64,000 nucleotides of DNA from Psoroptes ovis (taxonomy: Eukaryota; Arthropoda; Arachnida; Sarcoptiformes; Psoroptidae): assembly GCA_002943765.1 (NCBI GenBank), contig PQWQ01000005.1, positions 3,597,001 through 3,661,000 of the forward strand, read 5' to 3'. The translations under genes and the position numbers were made by a program. Of the stretch, positions 51,201 to 62,534 are shown piece by piece (the stretch's first letter is position 1; every line of letters begins with the position of its first letter). The notes beneath the pieces were generated by a model, which was given only the letters and a program-made list of their open reading frames with translations, searched no databases and had not been told where the DNA came from.

Positions 51201-54200
51201 AATAATGATTCAAAATAATTCAATTCAACAAATTTATTATTCGTAACAAATTGATTAAGATATGGAGTTAATTAAATCAGTTTTGTTTAATTATGTGTTT
51301 GTGCTTGTATCATGGGTTAATTCATTATTTATTCATTCATTCATTGATTATTCAATGATTATTCAAAGGAAATTATTCAAAGGAAAATATTTCAAAGAAA
51401 TTTTTAAGAAAATTTTCTTTAAAATTTTTAAGAAAATTTTTGAAACAAAATAAAAAAATTTTCGTTTCTTCAAATCGAATTTCAAAAGAAATTTCCAATA
51501 AATTACACGATTAAGCATTATTTATTGATTATATTGGGTTGTCTCATAAGTTTTTGCCGTTTTTTTGTGTGAAAAAATAATTATAAAAATGGCAAAAACT
51601 TATGGGACAACCTAATAATACTTATTGAAGCAAGTAAGAAGCATCATCAGTGATTTTGATCTGAAAGAAATTTGTCAGTGGATTATCATCTCATTGATAT
51701 CTCTCACAGTGGTAATCATTGGAATCTGCTTGAAAGCTTGAAACGTATGAAATGAATCGACGTACATACGTACAGGCTATTTGTCTTCAATTTTCTACGG
51801 TACATACACATCTTTGTTGGTTGAAAACAAAATTAAAAGCGTTTTTTTTCAATTTTTTGAAAAATTAATTTTCCAGGTGTGTTTTGCTGTCGATGATGAT
51901 GATGCTACGCATGTTGTTCGCTGGTTTGTTAGTCAATACCTGTCTATTTGTGTACCTGTGTGTCTATCGAAGTCTTCGATGAATGTCATATTATTCAATT
52001 AAAGATTCAATTATCGTTCGAATTTTACATGAAAACATACAGGTAAATACAGGTATATTGCAGGTAATAATTGAACAAACACAGCTCAAACACTGTATGA
52101 AGTCTAAAAATATCGGGAGAAAATTTCGAATGATTTCAATATTTCAATCAATCGATAATGGATAATGTTATCATCATCATCATACATATATTGATTATAT
52201 GTGGACATCATACACCACATACATACCTGTATCTTCTCAAATTTTCAAATATTTCAAAAAAGCCAAAAATCAAGTCAGAATTATATTTAGATTGTCCGAA
52301 AAGTTCATTCCGCTTAATCAATAGAGTTGCTCGATGAAAATCGGCCAAAACTTTTCGGACAACCAAATACATTGAACATTGAATAACAAGCGCAGCAATT
52401 TCTGAACATATATTTGAACACACAACATATTTACTCAAAATTAAATTAAATTAAACTAAATTAAAATTTAAATTACACACAAAAAAACAAAAATTTTTGA
52501 ATTTTCAAGATAAAATCGTTCATTTTTCTTAGCTTAAAACAGCTTTTGCCAGTACACAAATTGAATGTAAATGATGATGATGCATTCATTTAGCAAGATT
52601 CAGCAAGCTGTGGTTATAGCTTGTAGCATCAGCAAAAACTTGCTGCTTTTTTGGCAAATGATGATAAATAGTTTAGATTATAAATGAAATTATTTTCTTA
52701 ATTTTTTTTTTGAAGAAAATTTTCTTAATTTTTTGTCAATGTGTGTGTAGGATGTTTTGATATTTCTAAGATGTTTGGTTTTTCTCTGATTGAAAATAAT
52801 GAAATTATTTTTTCTTGAAAAAAAAAAATTAATTTTCAAATACATCTCAATGCAAGCTTATAAGCTACACATGTGAACCTGAACAAGCACAAACACAAAC
52901 GAAACACACATTCATCAAATGTCCATTTAAATTCGATTAATTCTATTGATTATATTCATATATTAGGTTGTCCAGAAAGTTTTTGCCGATTTTAATCCAC
53001 AACTCTATTTGATTATGCAGAATGAACTTTTCGGACAACAACCTAATAATAAATTCACATGTAAATGGCCATATATATTTATGGCTAAAACATTGATTGA
53101 CATTTGACATTTTTGTTTTTTCAATTTTCATCAATTTTTGATCATCTATTTTTCATCATTCGTTCAATGCATTTTGAATGCTTGCATATTCAATGTTCAA
53201 TGTTCACATATACAAGATACACCTGTGTGCTTATGTTGGTGTGTGTGTGTGTGTATGTGTGTGTGTGTGTGAGTGTATGAATTACCTGATAAGAATTTAT
53301 TTGATAATTAAAATTAAGAAGGAAAAAAATAAGAAATTATTTATTGAATTTTCTTCATTTTTTTTTCCTTTTAAAAATTCATTAATTGATAATGTATTAG
53401 GGGTTGTCCGAAAAGTTCTAGCCGATTTTAATGAGCAACCATCTATTGATTAAGCAAAATGAACTTTTTGGACAATTTTTCTAATATTTTTTTCTAATGG
53501 AAAATGTCATTGATTTTTCAATGATAATTTTTCGTTTATCGAGGGAATTTAATTTAATTAACTTTGATTAAAATTTCAATTGAATTAATACTAATCTAAT
53601 TTTATCGATTTATATCGATATTTAGATTGTTCGGAAAGTTTTTTATGATTTTCATCAGCAATTCTATTCGATTAAGCGGAATGAACTTATCGGACAACCT
53701 TAGATTTAAATTTTCCCCTGGCATTCAATCAATTATCAAATTTTTGATTAATTTCAATTCATTTTTGAATACATTACCTTGTAAATACATCCGGATAATG
53801 TGTACGTGAAAATGCTTTTTCCAACTCTTCCAGCTGAAAACTGGTAAATGTTGTACGATATCTTCGTTGTTTACGTTTTGGATATGAATCCGAATCCGAA
53901 TGATGATGATGATGATGAAGACGATGATGCATATTTGGATCATATAAATGTCTGGTTGATAACATGTGATGCGGTGTCAAATGATGTGGATGAGGATGAT
54001 GCGATGGATGATGATGATGATGATTAGACATATAAGTATTCGATGATGATGAGGTTGTAGCCATCGTTGGCGGCGATGTCGTCGTCGATGACCGTTGAGC
54101 TGATTGCTGATTAGCAGGATGATTCAAATGACTCGATGAATTCGAATGATTCGTTGGTCCCAGTAATGATATCGATGATGATTGACGTTGTTGGTTATCG

Positions 54201-55121
54201 TTGGGCTAAAATCAATGAGAGATCAAAGGTAAAGGGTTAAAATTATTTGATTAATTGAAATTCAATTAACGAACCAAGTTGAATACTTACATTATCAAAT
54301 TCATCTTTATCTTCTTCATCAACTTTAATACTGATTAAATCATCATCATCATCATCAACATTGTTATGGTTACCATCATCAACACTATTATTATCATTAT
54401 CATCATTATTGGTCATTATACAATCATCTAAATCATGATCATCATTATTCATTTCATTGATCGAATTATCATTATTTTTATCCTGATCATCTTGATCATC
54501 ATGCCGGCTATTACCACCTCGATGTTGACGGCGTTGTTGATGATGGTAACGGTGGCCACCACCGTCTTGGCCACCATCATTATCATCACGATGTTGTCCT
54601 TTATTATGATTATTCATTGATGATATAATTGAATTATGTAATAATGGTGATGTTGATGATGTAGTACTAGATGATGATGATACTGTAGCAACAGCAGCCG
54701 CAGTAGCAGCAGCAGCAGCTGCCAATTCAAATGCTGATATCGATGCAATCAATTGTTGTTGTTGATGATGATTAAGATGGTGAAAATGTTGAGGTTGTAG
54801 TTGGTTATTCAATTGATTATTTGATTGATTCGATTGTTTATTATCACCACTGTTATTATTATTGTTGTTGATATTGCTGAATAATGAATGATTATTAATC
54901 ATATTCAGCTTTTCAATCAGCTGATTATGATGATTCAAATCAATTTGTTGTGGCTGTTGTCCTTGTTGACCTTGTTCGTGTTGCGCAATATGTTGCAATT
55001 GATTATGGTGATCACCATTCATATGTCTTGATAATAATAACTGCTGATATTGTTGCTGTTGTTGATGCTGATTAAGATGATGATGATTGTCTAAAAAATC
55101 TTGTACCGATAATACTCCCAT
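44737..55121 (-). CDS. al: Aristaless/ARX-class paired-like homeodomain transcription factor
   Basis: Exons in transcript order are 55121-54291, 54205-53778, 46772-46727 and 46464-44737 (phases 0, 2, 0), encoding 1010 residues. The homeodomain is residues 390-449: it starts QRRYRTTFTSFQLEELEKAF and ends VWFQNRRAKWRKQ, with Gln at position 50. The flanking KRK and the match to fly Aristaless/ARX are strong. The domain is split by introns after position 31 and before position 47, giving a 46-bp middle exon. Outside it, sequence is low-complexity: poly-Gln/His/Asp N-terminally, a nine-Ala tract (about 686-694), poly-Pro (about 755-767) and Ser/Thr/Asn runs. Aristaless-class factors pattern appendages and neurons. 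No OAR motif is visible at the C-terminus. It could be an ARX rather than a strict al orthologue. Confidence 0.9.
46465..46726 (-). other. Homeobox gene intron 3 (262 bp) with a MITE
   Basis: The donor is CAG|GTATGT and the acceptor TCAAG|GTTTGG. It separates homeodomain positions 46 and 47. A mariner-like element at 46573-46654 fills about a third of it. Confidence 0.85.
46573..46654 (+). mobile_element. Mariner-like MITE copy in homeobox intron 3
   Basis: Near-consensus; lies about 110 bp from the acceptor of the exon that begins VWFQNRR. Confidence 0.9.
48170..48205 (+). repeat. GT microsatellite
   Basis: About 17 uninterrupted GT dinucleotides inside the large homeobox intron. Confidence 0.95.
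49296..49374 (+). mobile_element. Mariner-like MITE copy
   Basis: Slightly short core; right end GGACAATCTTA; homeobox intron 2. Confidence 0.88.
50290..50375 (+). mobile_element. Mariner-like MITE copy, 3-bp-expanded left end
   Basis: Left end TTAGGTTGTTGTCCG; right end CAACCTGA; homeobox intron 2. Confidence 0.88.
50919..50952 (+). repeat. 17-bp tandem duplication
   Basis: TGCACAGACACAGATGG is present twice in direct succession, with the last base differing. Confidence 0.7.
51534..51615. mobile_element. MITE copy, second subfamily with longer inverted repeats
   Basis: The arms run about 28 bp (GGTTGTCTCATAAGTTTTTG ... with complement ending GGGACAACC) around an AT-rich loop. The core lacks the GGCCGATTTTC / AAGCGGAATGA sequence. 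Confidence 0.85.
52287..52367 (-). mobile_element. Mariner-like MITE copy
   Basis: Near-consensus; right end CAACCAAA; homeobox intron 2. Confidence 0.88.
52963..53046 (+). mobile_element. Mariner-like MITE copy, expanded right end
   Basis: Right end GGACAACAACCTAA; homeobox intron 2. Confidence 0.88.
53239..53271 (+). repeat. GT microsatellite, interrupted once
   Basis: About 16 GT units with one TATG interruption. Confidence 0.9.
53397..53484 (+). mobile_element. Mariner-like MITE copy
   Basis: Insertions at both ends (TTAGGGGTTGTCCG; GGACAATTTTTCTAA); homeobox intron 2. Confidence 0.85.
53622..53703 (+). mobile_element. Mariner-like MITE copy
   Basis: Left core decayed (TTTTTTATGATTTTCATCAG), right half intact; about 75 bp from the homeobox exon 2 donor. 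Confidence 0.85.
54206..54290 (-). other. Homeobox gene intron 1 (85 bp)
   Basis: The donor is AAT|GTAAGT and the acceptor TTTTAG|CCC. The minus strand carries TTAACCCTTT about 30 nt before the acceptor, a possible branch-point region. Confidence 0.85.
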
Positions 55122-57581
55122 ATTAGCATTTTCATATTTGTAATCTTAAGATTTATTTCTTTATTATTTAATTCAAAATCAATAATCAAAGGTCAAAGAT
55201 CAAAATTCAATGCAAATCCACTTGAATCGAACGAGAATCTACCGGTATGAAATGAACGAAATATTATTACAAAATGAATTATTAAATCGATCATAAATAT
55301 TTGATCTTAATTATTATTATCAGCAGAAATTAAAAAATTTAAAAAAAAAATTTAAATTCAATTACAATTTACAAGTAAATTTAAATCAAAATTATTATCT
55401 TAGAAAAAATTGAATTAATATAAATATTATCACTAACATTATCAGGCTTAAAACAAGCACATTACATTGAGATATATGTATGTATTACATTGAGATGTGC
55501 ATGTATGAGATGCATGTATTAGTATGTGTTCAATGGCGATTTTCATTTTTTTAAAAAGGTGCTTAAAGATATGTTCAATTTTTTCTCCAAAAACACATAT
55601 TCAATGGTATTTCGAAGGTATTTTGCAAAGGTATAAAGTGTTTTAATTTTTTTAAATTTCGTCTTTCCTTAATCATTTTATCATTAAACATGGCAAAGAT
55701 ATAGCAAAGATATCAGCAACAAGATACATTCAAACACTTGTATGATGGAAATGAAATTACAAATGTAATATAAATGGCCATAATTTTCAGCACATTCAAT
55801 ATTGAATTCAGCCCTTGAGATATACCGTTATATGCTTTGAAATTTTCAATTTTTTTAAAAATTCAATTTGTATTTCTCCAATCATGTATTTCTCCAATTA
55901 ATTCGTGTATTACGTAGTTATTCAATTGATTTTTAATAATATTTTCATCAAATGAGAAATAATTTTAAAATGAATTAATTTTCTTATTTAAAATATTAAT
56001 ATTAATTCAGTTTAATTTTAGTTCCACATTTTTTTTGAAGAAAAAAAAATCAAATCAAAAATTAAAATTCAAACAATTTTAACCTTGTAATTGTTTCAAA
56101 TATTAAAACGGCAGAAAAAAATGAGTATAACACAGCAGATCAAAATAATCACACATTTTCATGGGAATTTGATTTTTTTTACAGGCAAATTTGCTTGTAA
56201 TAATAACTCCATATAATCTTATTTGAAACAAACTGCAAATGCACTCTGATATATTCATAGTCATATTATTTCACAGATTAAAATTTTAATCCATTTTAAA
56301 TTATGAATAATAATAATAATAATTTGTTTTATATAATTCAAAATTAATTTGATTTGATTCAATAATATTTGTTTCAATGTTTTAATATTTTTTTCTTTGG
56401 AAATATTTTTCGAAAATATTTCCAGCCGTACTAATCTAATAATAATTAGTGAAATAATAATTGTCAGAGTAATAATTTTACAGTACTGATTATGACTGAT
56501 TATGTGAATTTGTAACGGATTTAATCTGATCAAATTTGTTCATTTCATTTGTATATGAAATTGTATTTGTGAATTGTTGTTGTAATATTTGCAATTTGAA
56601 TTATTGTCATAGCCAATGTCCAACTCTTGGTTATGGTTCAAAGTAATGGAATTTTGTACTAAATAGTTTTGATTTTAGATTAATAATTTCGTATTAATTA
56701 TTAATTTATTTTTAATTCATTTATCCTAATTTGCTTTAATTCATTTTACCTGTAAAATAACAATTGTAAAAATTGTACCTGCAAATATAATTCATTTTCA
56801 ATCGAGAAAAAATTTTTGTTTTTCCAAAAAATCAAATTTTTATGATAATTGTCATTATTTCATTTTCGTTTTTGTTCATTGAAAATGGTCAATGATATCA
56901 TAATAATAATCATGATAATTGGTCATTTTCATTAAGTTTTTATTAATTATTTAAATTATTTAAGGGGAGTGAAATTCATTAAATTAATTTAGCTTTAATT
57001 CAGTTTTCAATCCAATGATTCAATGACTAATTAGAAATGATATTCTAATTAGTCACAATGTATTTGGATAATGGACTTTGTGTCCAGTTGCCAAATCATA
57101 ACCTATGGAAATTTCAAAGAAAAACATTTTTTTTCTCATAGAAATTAACCTAATTTGATTTTGACCAAATTTTGACAAAATTTTGACCAATTTCAACCGA
57201 TTTCAACAGCAGAGACAACCATGACAATTCAATTTTCTCTCGATTTCAATTTAATTTGATTGACTGACATTCATCATCATCATATTTGTCATTGGATTGG
57301 TTTGTATTTTCTTGGATTGGCCAAAAATGACCGAAATTGGTGAATGGAAATATGTCACCCAAACACAACAATTTGATTTCCTTAGGGGTGTAAGAAAATC
57401 AAATAATCGTCAAAGAAATTCACAAATGACAATTATAACTGGCGTAACTAATTATCATCCATTATCAATTGACAATTAAATATTTTCTGAGATATATCAA
57501 ATAATGAACAATTCAAAGGTGACCAACACAGGGTTATTGGTATTTGGCAGGATTTTTGGCGTTTATGAGTTGTATGAATGT

Positions 57582-57645
57582 CTGAATACCTGGCTGGATA
57601 GCTGGCTGAATACCTGGCTGAGTAGCTTGCTGAAAAGCTTGAAAA
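57582..57645 (+). repeat. 24-bp tandem duplication
   Basis: Two units beginning CTGAATACCTGGCTG start at 57582 and 57606; a decayed third starts at 57630. Each of the two full units contains TACCTG. Confidence 0.7.
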
Positions 57646-60226
57646 GTTTCCTTGAAAATTTTCTCACGATTTATGAATGTGATTATTATTTCGTTTATTA
57701 ATTTGTTTGTATCATTGTATTGTGTGCTTGTATTTGTGTATATTTGTGCATTTCATACCTGTAAACAATAAGTGAAACAATATGGAAACAATATGTGAAA
57801 TAATTGAAAATAAAATAATAATTCAACACCATTTTAAAAACGTGTTATCACATTAATAAAGGTCAATCATTGTTTATGATTGTTGTTTGTTTGCTGTGTT
57901 TTAATTTATTCTTAATTGAATTTTATGTTTTCAATTGTCTTTTGTTGGAGGAATATAATTATAATTGAAATGTAAATGAATTTCAAAAAAAAAAATTCAC
58001 TCAGGTGTATTAATACCTGTGAGTTCAATTTGAGCGATTGTTTACCCGAGAGAAAATTGATTTTAATTGTTTCGTTTGTTTTTCTTGTGAAAAATTAATT
58101 GAATTCAAATCAAATTTGATTATTCAAAGAAACTTACCTTTTGAGAAGAGTTTTAGGGGTTTAAACCTCTTAGATGCTGGATGATAGAAATATTATGGAA
58201 TATCAATGAAATTTGCGCATGGAATTTTTGAATTTTGGGAATGGATTTCGCTGAAAACAAAGTTTTGATTGGTTGAAAAATATAAATAATCAAATAAATG
58301 AATTGAAGAATCAATGAAGGATAAGCAATGAATGGAGTATAGACAATGATTGATTAATTTATTAATTAATTTTCAATTTTCAATCAATTAATTAATCAAA
58401 CAACAAAAATTGATTAATTAGATTCATTTAATTCATTAAATAAATATAGGTTCAAATTTAATGATGCTTTCGAAAAGGTTTAAGCCTTTCGGTACTTCGT
58501 AGAAATAAATACTGAAACGAAATGCACTGAAACACTGGTTGAAATCATTCAAATGTATCAAATCAAATAAATAGATCAAAACACATAGGATAACAAAACA
58601 CGTGGATAATTCAAAGGTATTAAACGGATTAAAACCGAAGATATTTGATTGATTTGAATTGATTTAAATCGATCGATTGGTTCATTTGAATCAAATGTTT
58701 TCACAGATAAAAACCTTTAATAAAATTCATGGGATCCGACAAGCTCAAAATGATTTAATTTTGATGTAATTCACGTTGTAATAAGTGTATTAGAATGATA
58801 TTCACTGGTACACTTGTCCGAAAAAAAAATGGTAAAGTCAAATCTGTATTCGAATACACACACAGACTTACACAGTCGGTCGAGTTGCACACCTGAGTAA
58901 TGAATGAATTAATGAATGGAAAAATACAAGCTTTTCACTTCGAATACAAGTCTTCATCATCGGTTGCCATGGTATGTGACAGACACATTAATACATGGAC
59001 ATACGCTCACAGACTATGCTTACATAAGCTTAATCTCTCTCTCCTCTGTGTGTATTTCAATTAATTTCTTGTTGTTTCTGCTTATTAAAATTTACCTGTA
59101 ATTTTACCTGTATTTTTTTTCGAAGAGAGACAAAATTACATTTTAATTTCGCTCCGAACCACTGCCACTGGCTGAATTTGCTGTTTTTTGTATTTTCTCC
59201 TCCGCTAATGTTTGGCTGTCTCTCATTTTAAGCTTCCAAGAGGTAATTTTTTGCCAAAAAAACCAAAATTTCAACCAGGTAAACACACAGGTAAATAAAT
59301 AAATAATATTAGATTAGTCCTTAAGCCAATATGTTCATTGATTCATTTCTTCAAAAAATTCTCCATTGATTTACCTGTGTGTTTACCTGTATTTTTATTG
59401 AAATAAATTGAGTATATTTTGGCAGTAATTTCTTCTATTTCTCCTTCACTCTGAAAGAGTGAATCAAATCAAATTTCCTCCAAAAAATTTGAAAGGCGTA
59501 AACCATTGCAAGATGGCAACCAATCAGCGATCATGAAAAAGGTAAATTCGTTGTTGTTACATACGAATGGTTACCTGTAAATTTGATTTCAATTCAATTC
59601 ATTTATTTATTTTTATATTTTCGATTCAAAAGAACCGCCTTTGATATTTCGCTATCTCTCTCGCTTGATACTCTATTCAATGGCCACACATCTTTTATTT
59701 GAAATTTTGTGTAATAAAATGATTACATAATCGTTGGTAAGTGTTTCATAGGTAAATATTGATATTATTTCATTTGATTTCTGTACATTTCAAAGCATTA
59801 TAAACATACAGGTAATCACATTCAATTTTGATTCGAAATAAATTTAATTTTAATATTTTTTTAAATATTGGAAATATTGAAAATTTGGACAATTTTGAAG
59901 GAATAAATTCAAAAATTAAAATTCAAAATTAAAATTGAAAATCAATGAACATCCAATGATTAATAGGATTCAATAGGGTATTTGAGAAGGTAGAACATAA
60001 TTCATTGATAACTCAATGATAATTAAATGAAACAAATCGATTAATTTATTAATTCATTAATTAATTCAATCAAAACAAAAGGCAATAAATGGCAAATAAT
60101 AATAAAAGAAAAACAAATTGACAAATAAATAAATAAAATGAAATGATTGATAATAATCATTTCAATGATTGTAATATAATTGATTTAAGTAAATTATCTA
60201 AGAAAATTATTTAAGAAATTCATTTA

Positions 60227-60269
60227 AATTATTTAAATGATTTAAATTACTTAAATCATTTAAATAATT
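60227..60269. repeat. Perfect palindrome, 19-bp arms
   Basis: The arm AATTATTTAAATGATTTAA is followed by ATTAC and its exact complement. It is very AT-rich, so it may be a chance expansion of TTTAAA words or a cruciform-prone site. Confidence 0.7.
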
Positions 60270-60650
60270 ATAAATTTTAAACAAATTTCAAAACAAATCA
60301 AAAGCAAAAACAAATTTGTTTAAAATGAAATTAAACAAATTTGAGCAAAAAAATAAAGAAAACAAAGCGAGAAACAAAACAAAATGAATTATGAAAATTA
60401 CCTGTAAATGTTTTTGCTGTTTGTTTGTTGTTTGTTAAGGTTCAATGAAGAAATTGTAAATTTTACAAAAAATTTTCAAAAATGGAAATTTATCAAAGAA
60501 TTGATCAAAATTTAAAAACTTTAAAAATTTTAGATTCAACGAAGCAAATCGCTTGAAAATAATAATCAAAATTATAGTGTCAATTAAAATTATCGCAATG
60601 ACATTCAAAATAAATAAAATAAAATGAACAAATTTACCTGTAAAAAAATA

Positions 60651-60731
60651 TTAGGCTGTCCGAAAAGTTCATTCCGCTCCATCAATAGCTGTTGCTCATA
60701 AAAATCGGCCAAAACTTTTCGGACATTCTAA
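60651..60731 (-). mobile_element. Mariner-like MITE copy
   Basis: Near-consensus; right end GGACATTCTAA; inside the dense CAGGTA cluster. Confidence 0.88.
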
Positions 60732-61555
60732 ATATTATTTACCTGTTGTTTATGTGTAATTTGCAGCTTGGCAAAATATACTTGTAATTTATAATTTACA
60801 AAATGATACTATTAATTTACTCCAAATTTTTTTTTTCAAAGGAAATATATATAAATCTTCAAGTCGAGAAAAAATGATTATTTTTTCTTTTGCAAAAAAT
60901 TATCAAAATTGAATTTACTTAATTTTTTTCTGAATTTTACCTGTATGATTTTATTATTATCATTATTATTACCTGTGCAATGATTACCAGAGCAATAACA
61001 ATATTAATACAGGGTTTCAAGTCTTCAAATATGAACTTTAGCATTAGCCTCATGTGTAATAATCACAAACAATAATAATTAAGTAAACTCGAACAATTTG
61101 ATTTATTTTGAATTCATTTTTTAAAGAAATGAACAAGTTTTAAGTTTTTCCTTAAGAAAATTTTTAAATTTTATTTAAATGTCATTTAAACAAATGACAT
61201 TTTTGGGTTCAAATGACATTTTCGGGGTACAAATGAATGGATTCGAAATTTTCGAGTCTCATAAATGACGACCAGTGTCAACTCTACTGAATTTTTTACA
61301 GGTAAAACTCTTTGAAAATTTGTTATTTTGTACCTGAGATGAATGGCTAGATTATTGTACGAAATAATCAATGAATAATCATTGATTTGATTACAATAAT
61401 CGTTACAAATAATTACATTATTTGTAATTGTGTATAATATTGGATTTCTGGAAGTTTTTCAAATGTTTCAAATAAACTGATGAATTTATATATGAGATAA
61501 TTTATTCATTATTCATTCATTCATTTCATTTATTTCATTTCATAAATAAAAAATA

Positions 61556-61640
61556 TTAGGCTGTCCGAAAAGTTCATTCCGCTTAATCAAAAATAGTTGC
61601 CATCATGAAAATTGGCAAGAACTTTTCGGACAACCTGTAA
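61556..61640 (-). mobile_element. Mariner-like MITE copy
   Basis: Near-consensus with small insertions (GTTGCCATCATG; CAACCTGTAA). Confidence 0.88.
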
Positions 61641-62330
61641 TAGAATTATCCTAAACAATTTCTCTGACTGAACATCGATTTAAATTTACGTTTATTTTGA
61701 TTATTTTGATCATTTTGATTATTATTTATTATTAGATCAATGATTTCAGAAAAAATGAATGAATATTTCTGTATATATTTTCTATGAAGATAATTAGTTT
61801 CAGATGAGATAATCTTCAATGAAATTATTCAATATTTTCATCCATCTGATTTCGGAAGATTGAATCAAAACATCTTTGAATATTTATTTGAGTGAAATTG
61901 TAAAACTGGGAGAGTTTTCGCTGATGTTTTACCAATGGAAATCAAGGGCCAAGCCCTTTAGAAATAATCAAACAATAATTATAATTTGAACTATTCAATA
62001 ATCGTAATAATAATAACATTTAACAGGTATTAATCATGATTTAGGAAAAAATTTGGAAGCGAAAATCTGTGATAATGATAATTATATTTTCAAAAAAAAA
62101 AATATAATTATTCATTATTATTACAACAATTAATCGATTAATGATAACAACGAAAATAAAATGTTAAATGTTGATCGTTGTTGTATCATAATAATGAATT
62201 ATTTGATTATATTCAATAGTTATAATCTCATATAAATATTTAGTTCGCAAAATGATGCTGATTGTTGATGATTGTATTTTGATTTGTTAATTTTTTCTTT
62301 GGTAAATTTGCTTTATCAAAGAGTCTATGA

Positions 62331-62534
62331 ATGCTCCGAGGTGCTCAGAGATGCCCGAAATGCTTTAATGAATCAGGCTTCAAAGGCAAAGGTTTGCACA
62401 GAGGGTCCACCATAGGCCTGTCGACCTAATGCACGGGAGCAGAGTGCTGGTCAGTTTATGAGCGAGATAATTGTGAGGGTTTCAGGGGTGAATATTTGAG
62501 AAATGCTCTGAAAAAGGCCCGAATCCAGAAATGA
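62331..62534 (+). pseudogene. GC-rich island with an interrupted open frame (possible coding relic)
   Basis: About 48% GC in surroundings near 25%. From ATG 62331 one frame runs 32 codons to a TAA at 62427, then continues another 34 codons in the same frame to TGA at 62532. The first part contains CPKCF followed by GLHRG, reminiscent of a zinc-knuckle or C2H2-like motif; the second is rich in charged residues. It may be the remains of a transposon-borne or captured gene. I do not recognise the family. Confidence 0.3.

Larger units (their letters stand above)
50875..52229. promoter_or_regulatory. CAGGTA/TACCTG cluster inside the homeobox intron
   Basis: Eight words at 50875, 50888, 51937, 51953, 52040, 52050, 52061 and 52224. 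The three at 52040-52066 are spaced 10 and 11 bp; the pair at 50875 is spaced 13 bp. Confidence 0.4.
46773..53777 (-). other. Homeobox gene intron 2 (7.0 kb)
   Basis: The donor is ACAAG|GTAATG and the acceptor AAACAG|A. No exon is seen inside. It holds MITEs at 49296, 50290, 51534, 52287, 52963, 53397 and 53622, long GT runs at 48170 and 53239, and about 17 CAGGTA/TACCTG words, some in close pairs (46997, 50875, 52040). Confidence 0.8.
59093..61336. promoter_or_regulatory. Dense CAGGTA/TACCTG cluster, candidate enhancer
   Basis: Fifteen copies lie in 2.2 kb: 59093, 59105, 59276, 59288, 59372, 59384, 59572, 59808, 60399, 60635, 60740, 60938, 60970, 61299 and 61331. Base composition predicts less than one. 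Six form three tandem pairs 12 bp apart. It is 4-6 kb upstream of the homeobox start codon. Confidence 0.5.

Noticed and set aside
57504..57701. 65-codon frame with repeated Leu-Trp pattern
   Set aside because: The pattern comes from the 24-bp tandem duplication, not from a protein repeat.
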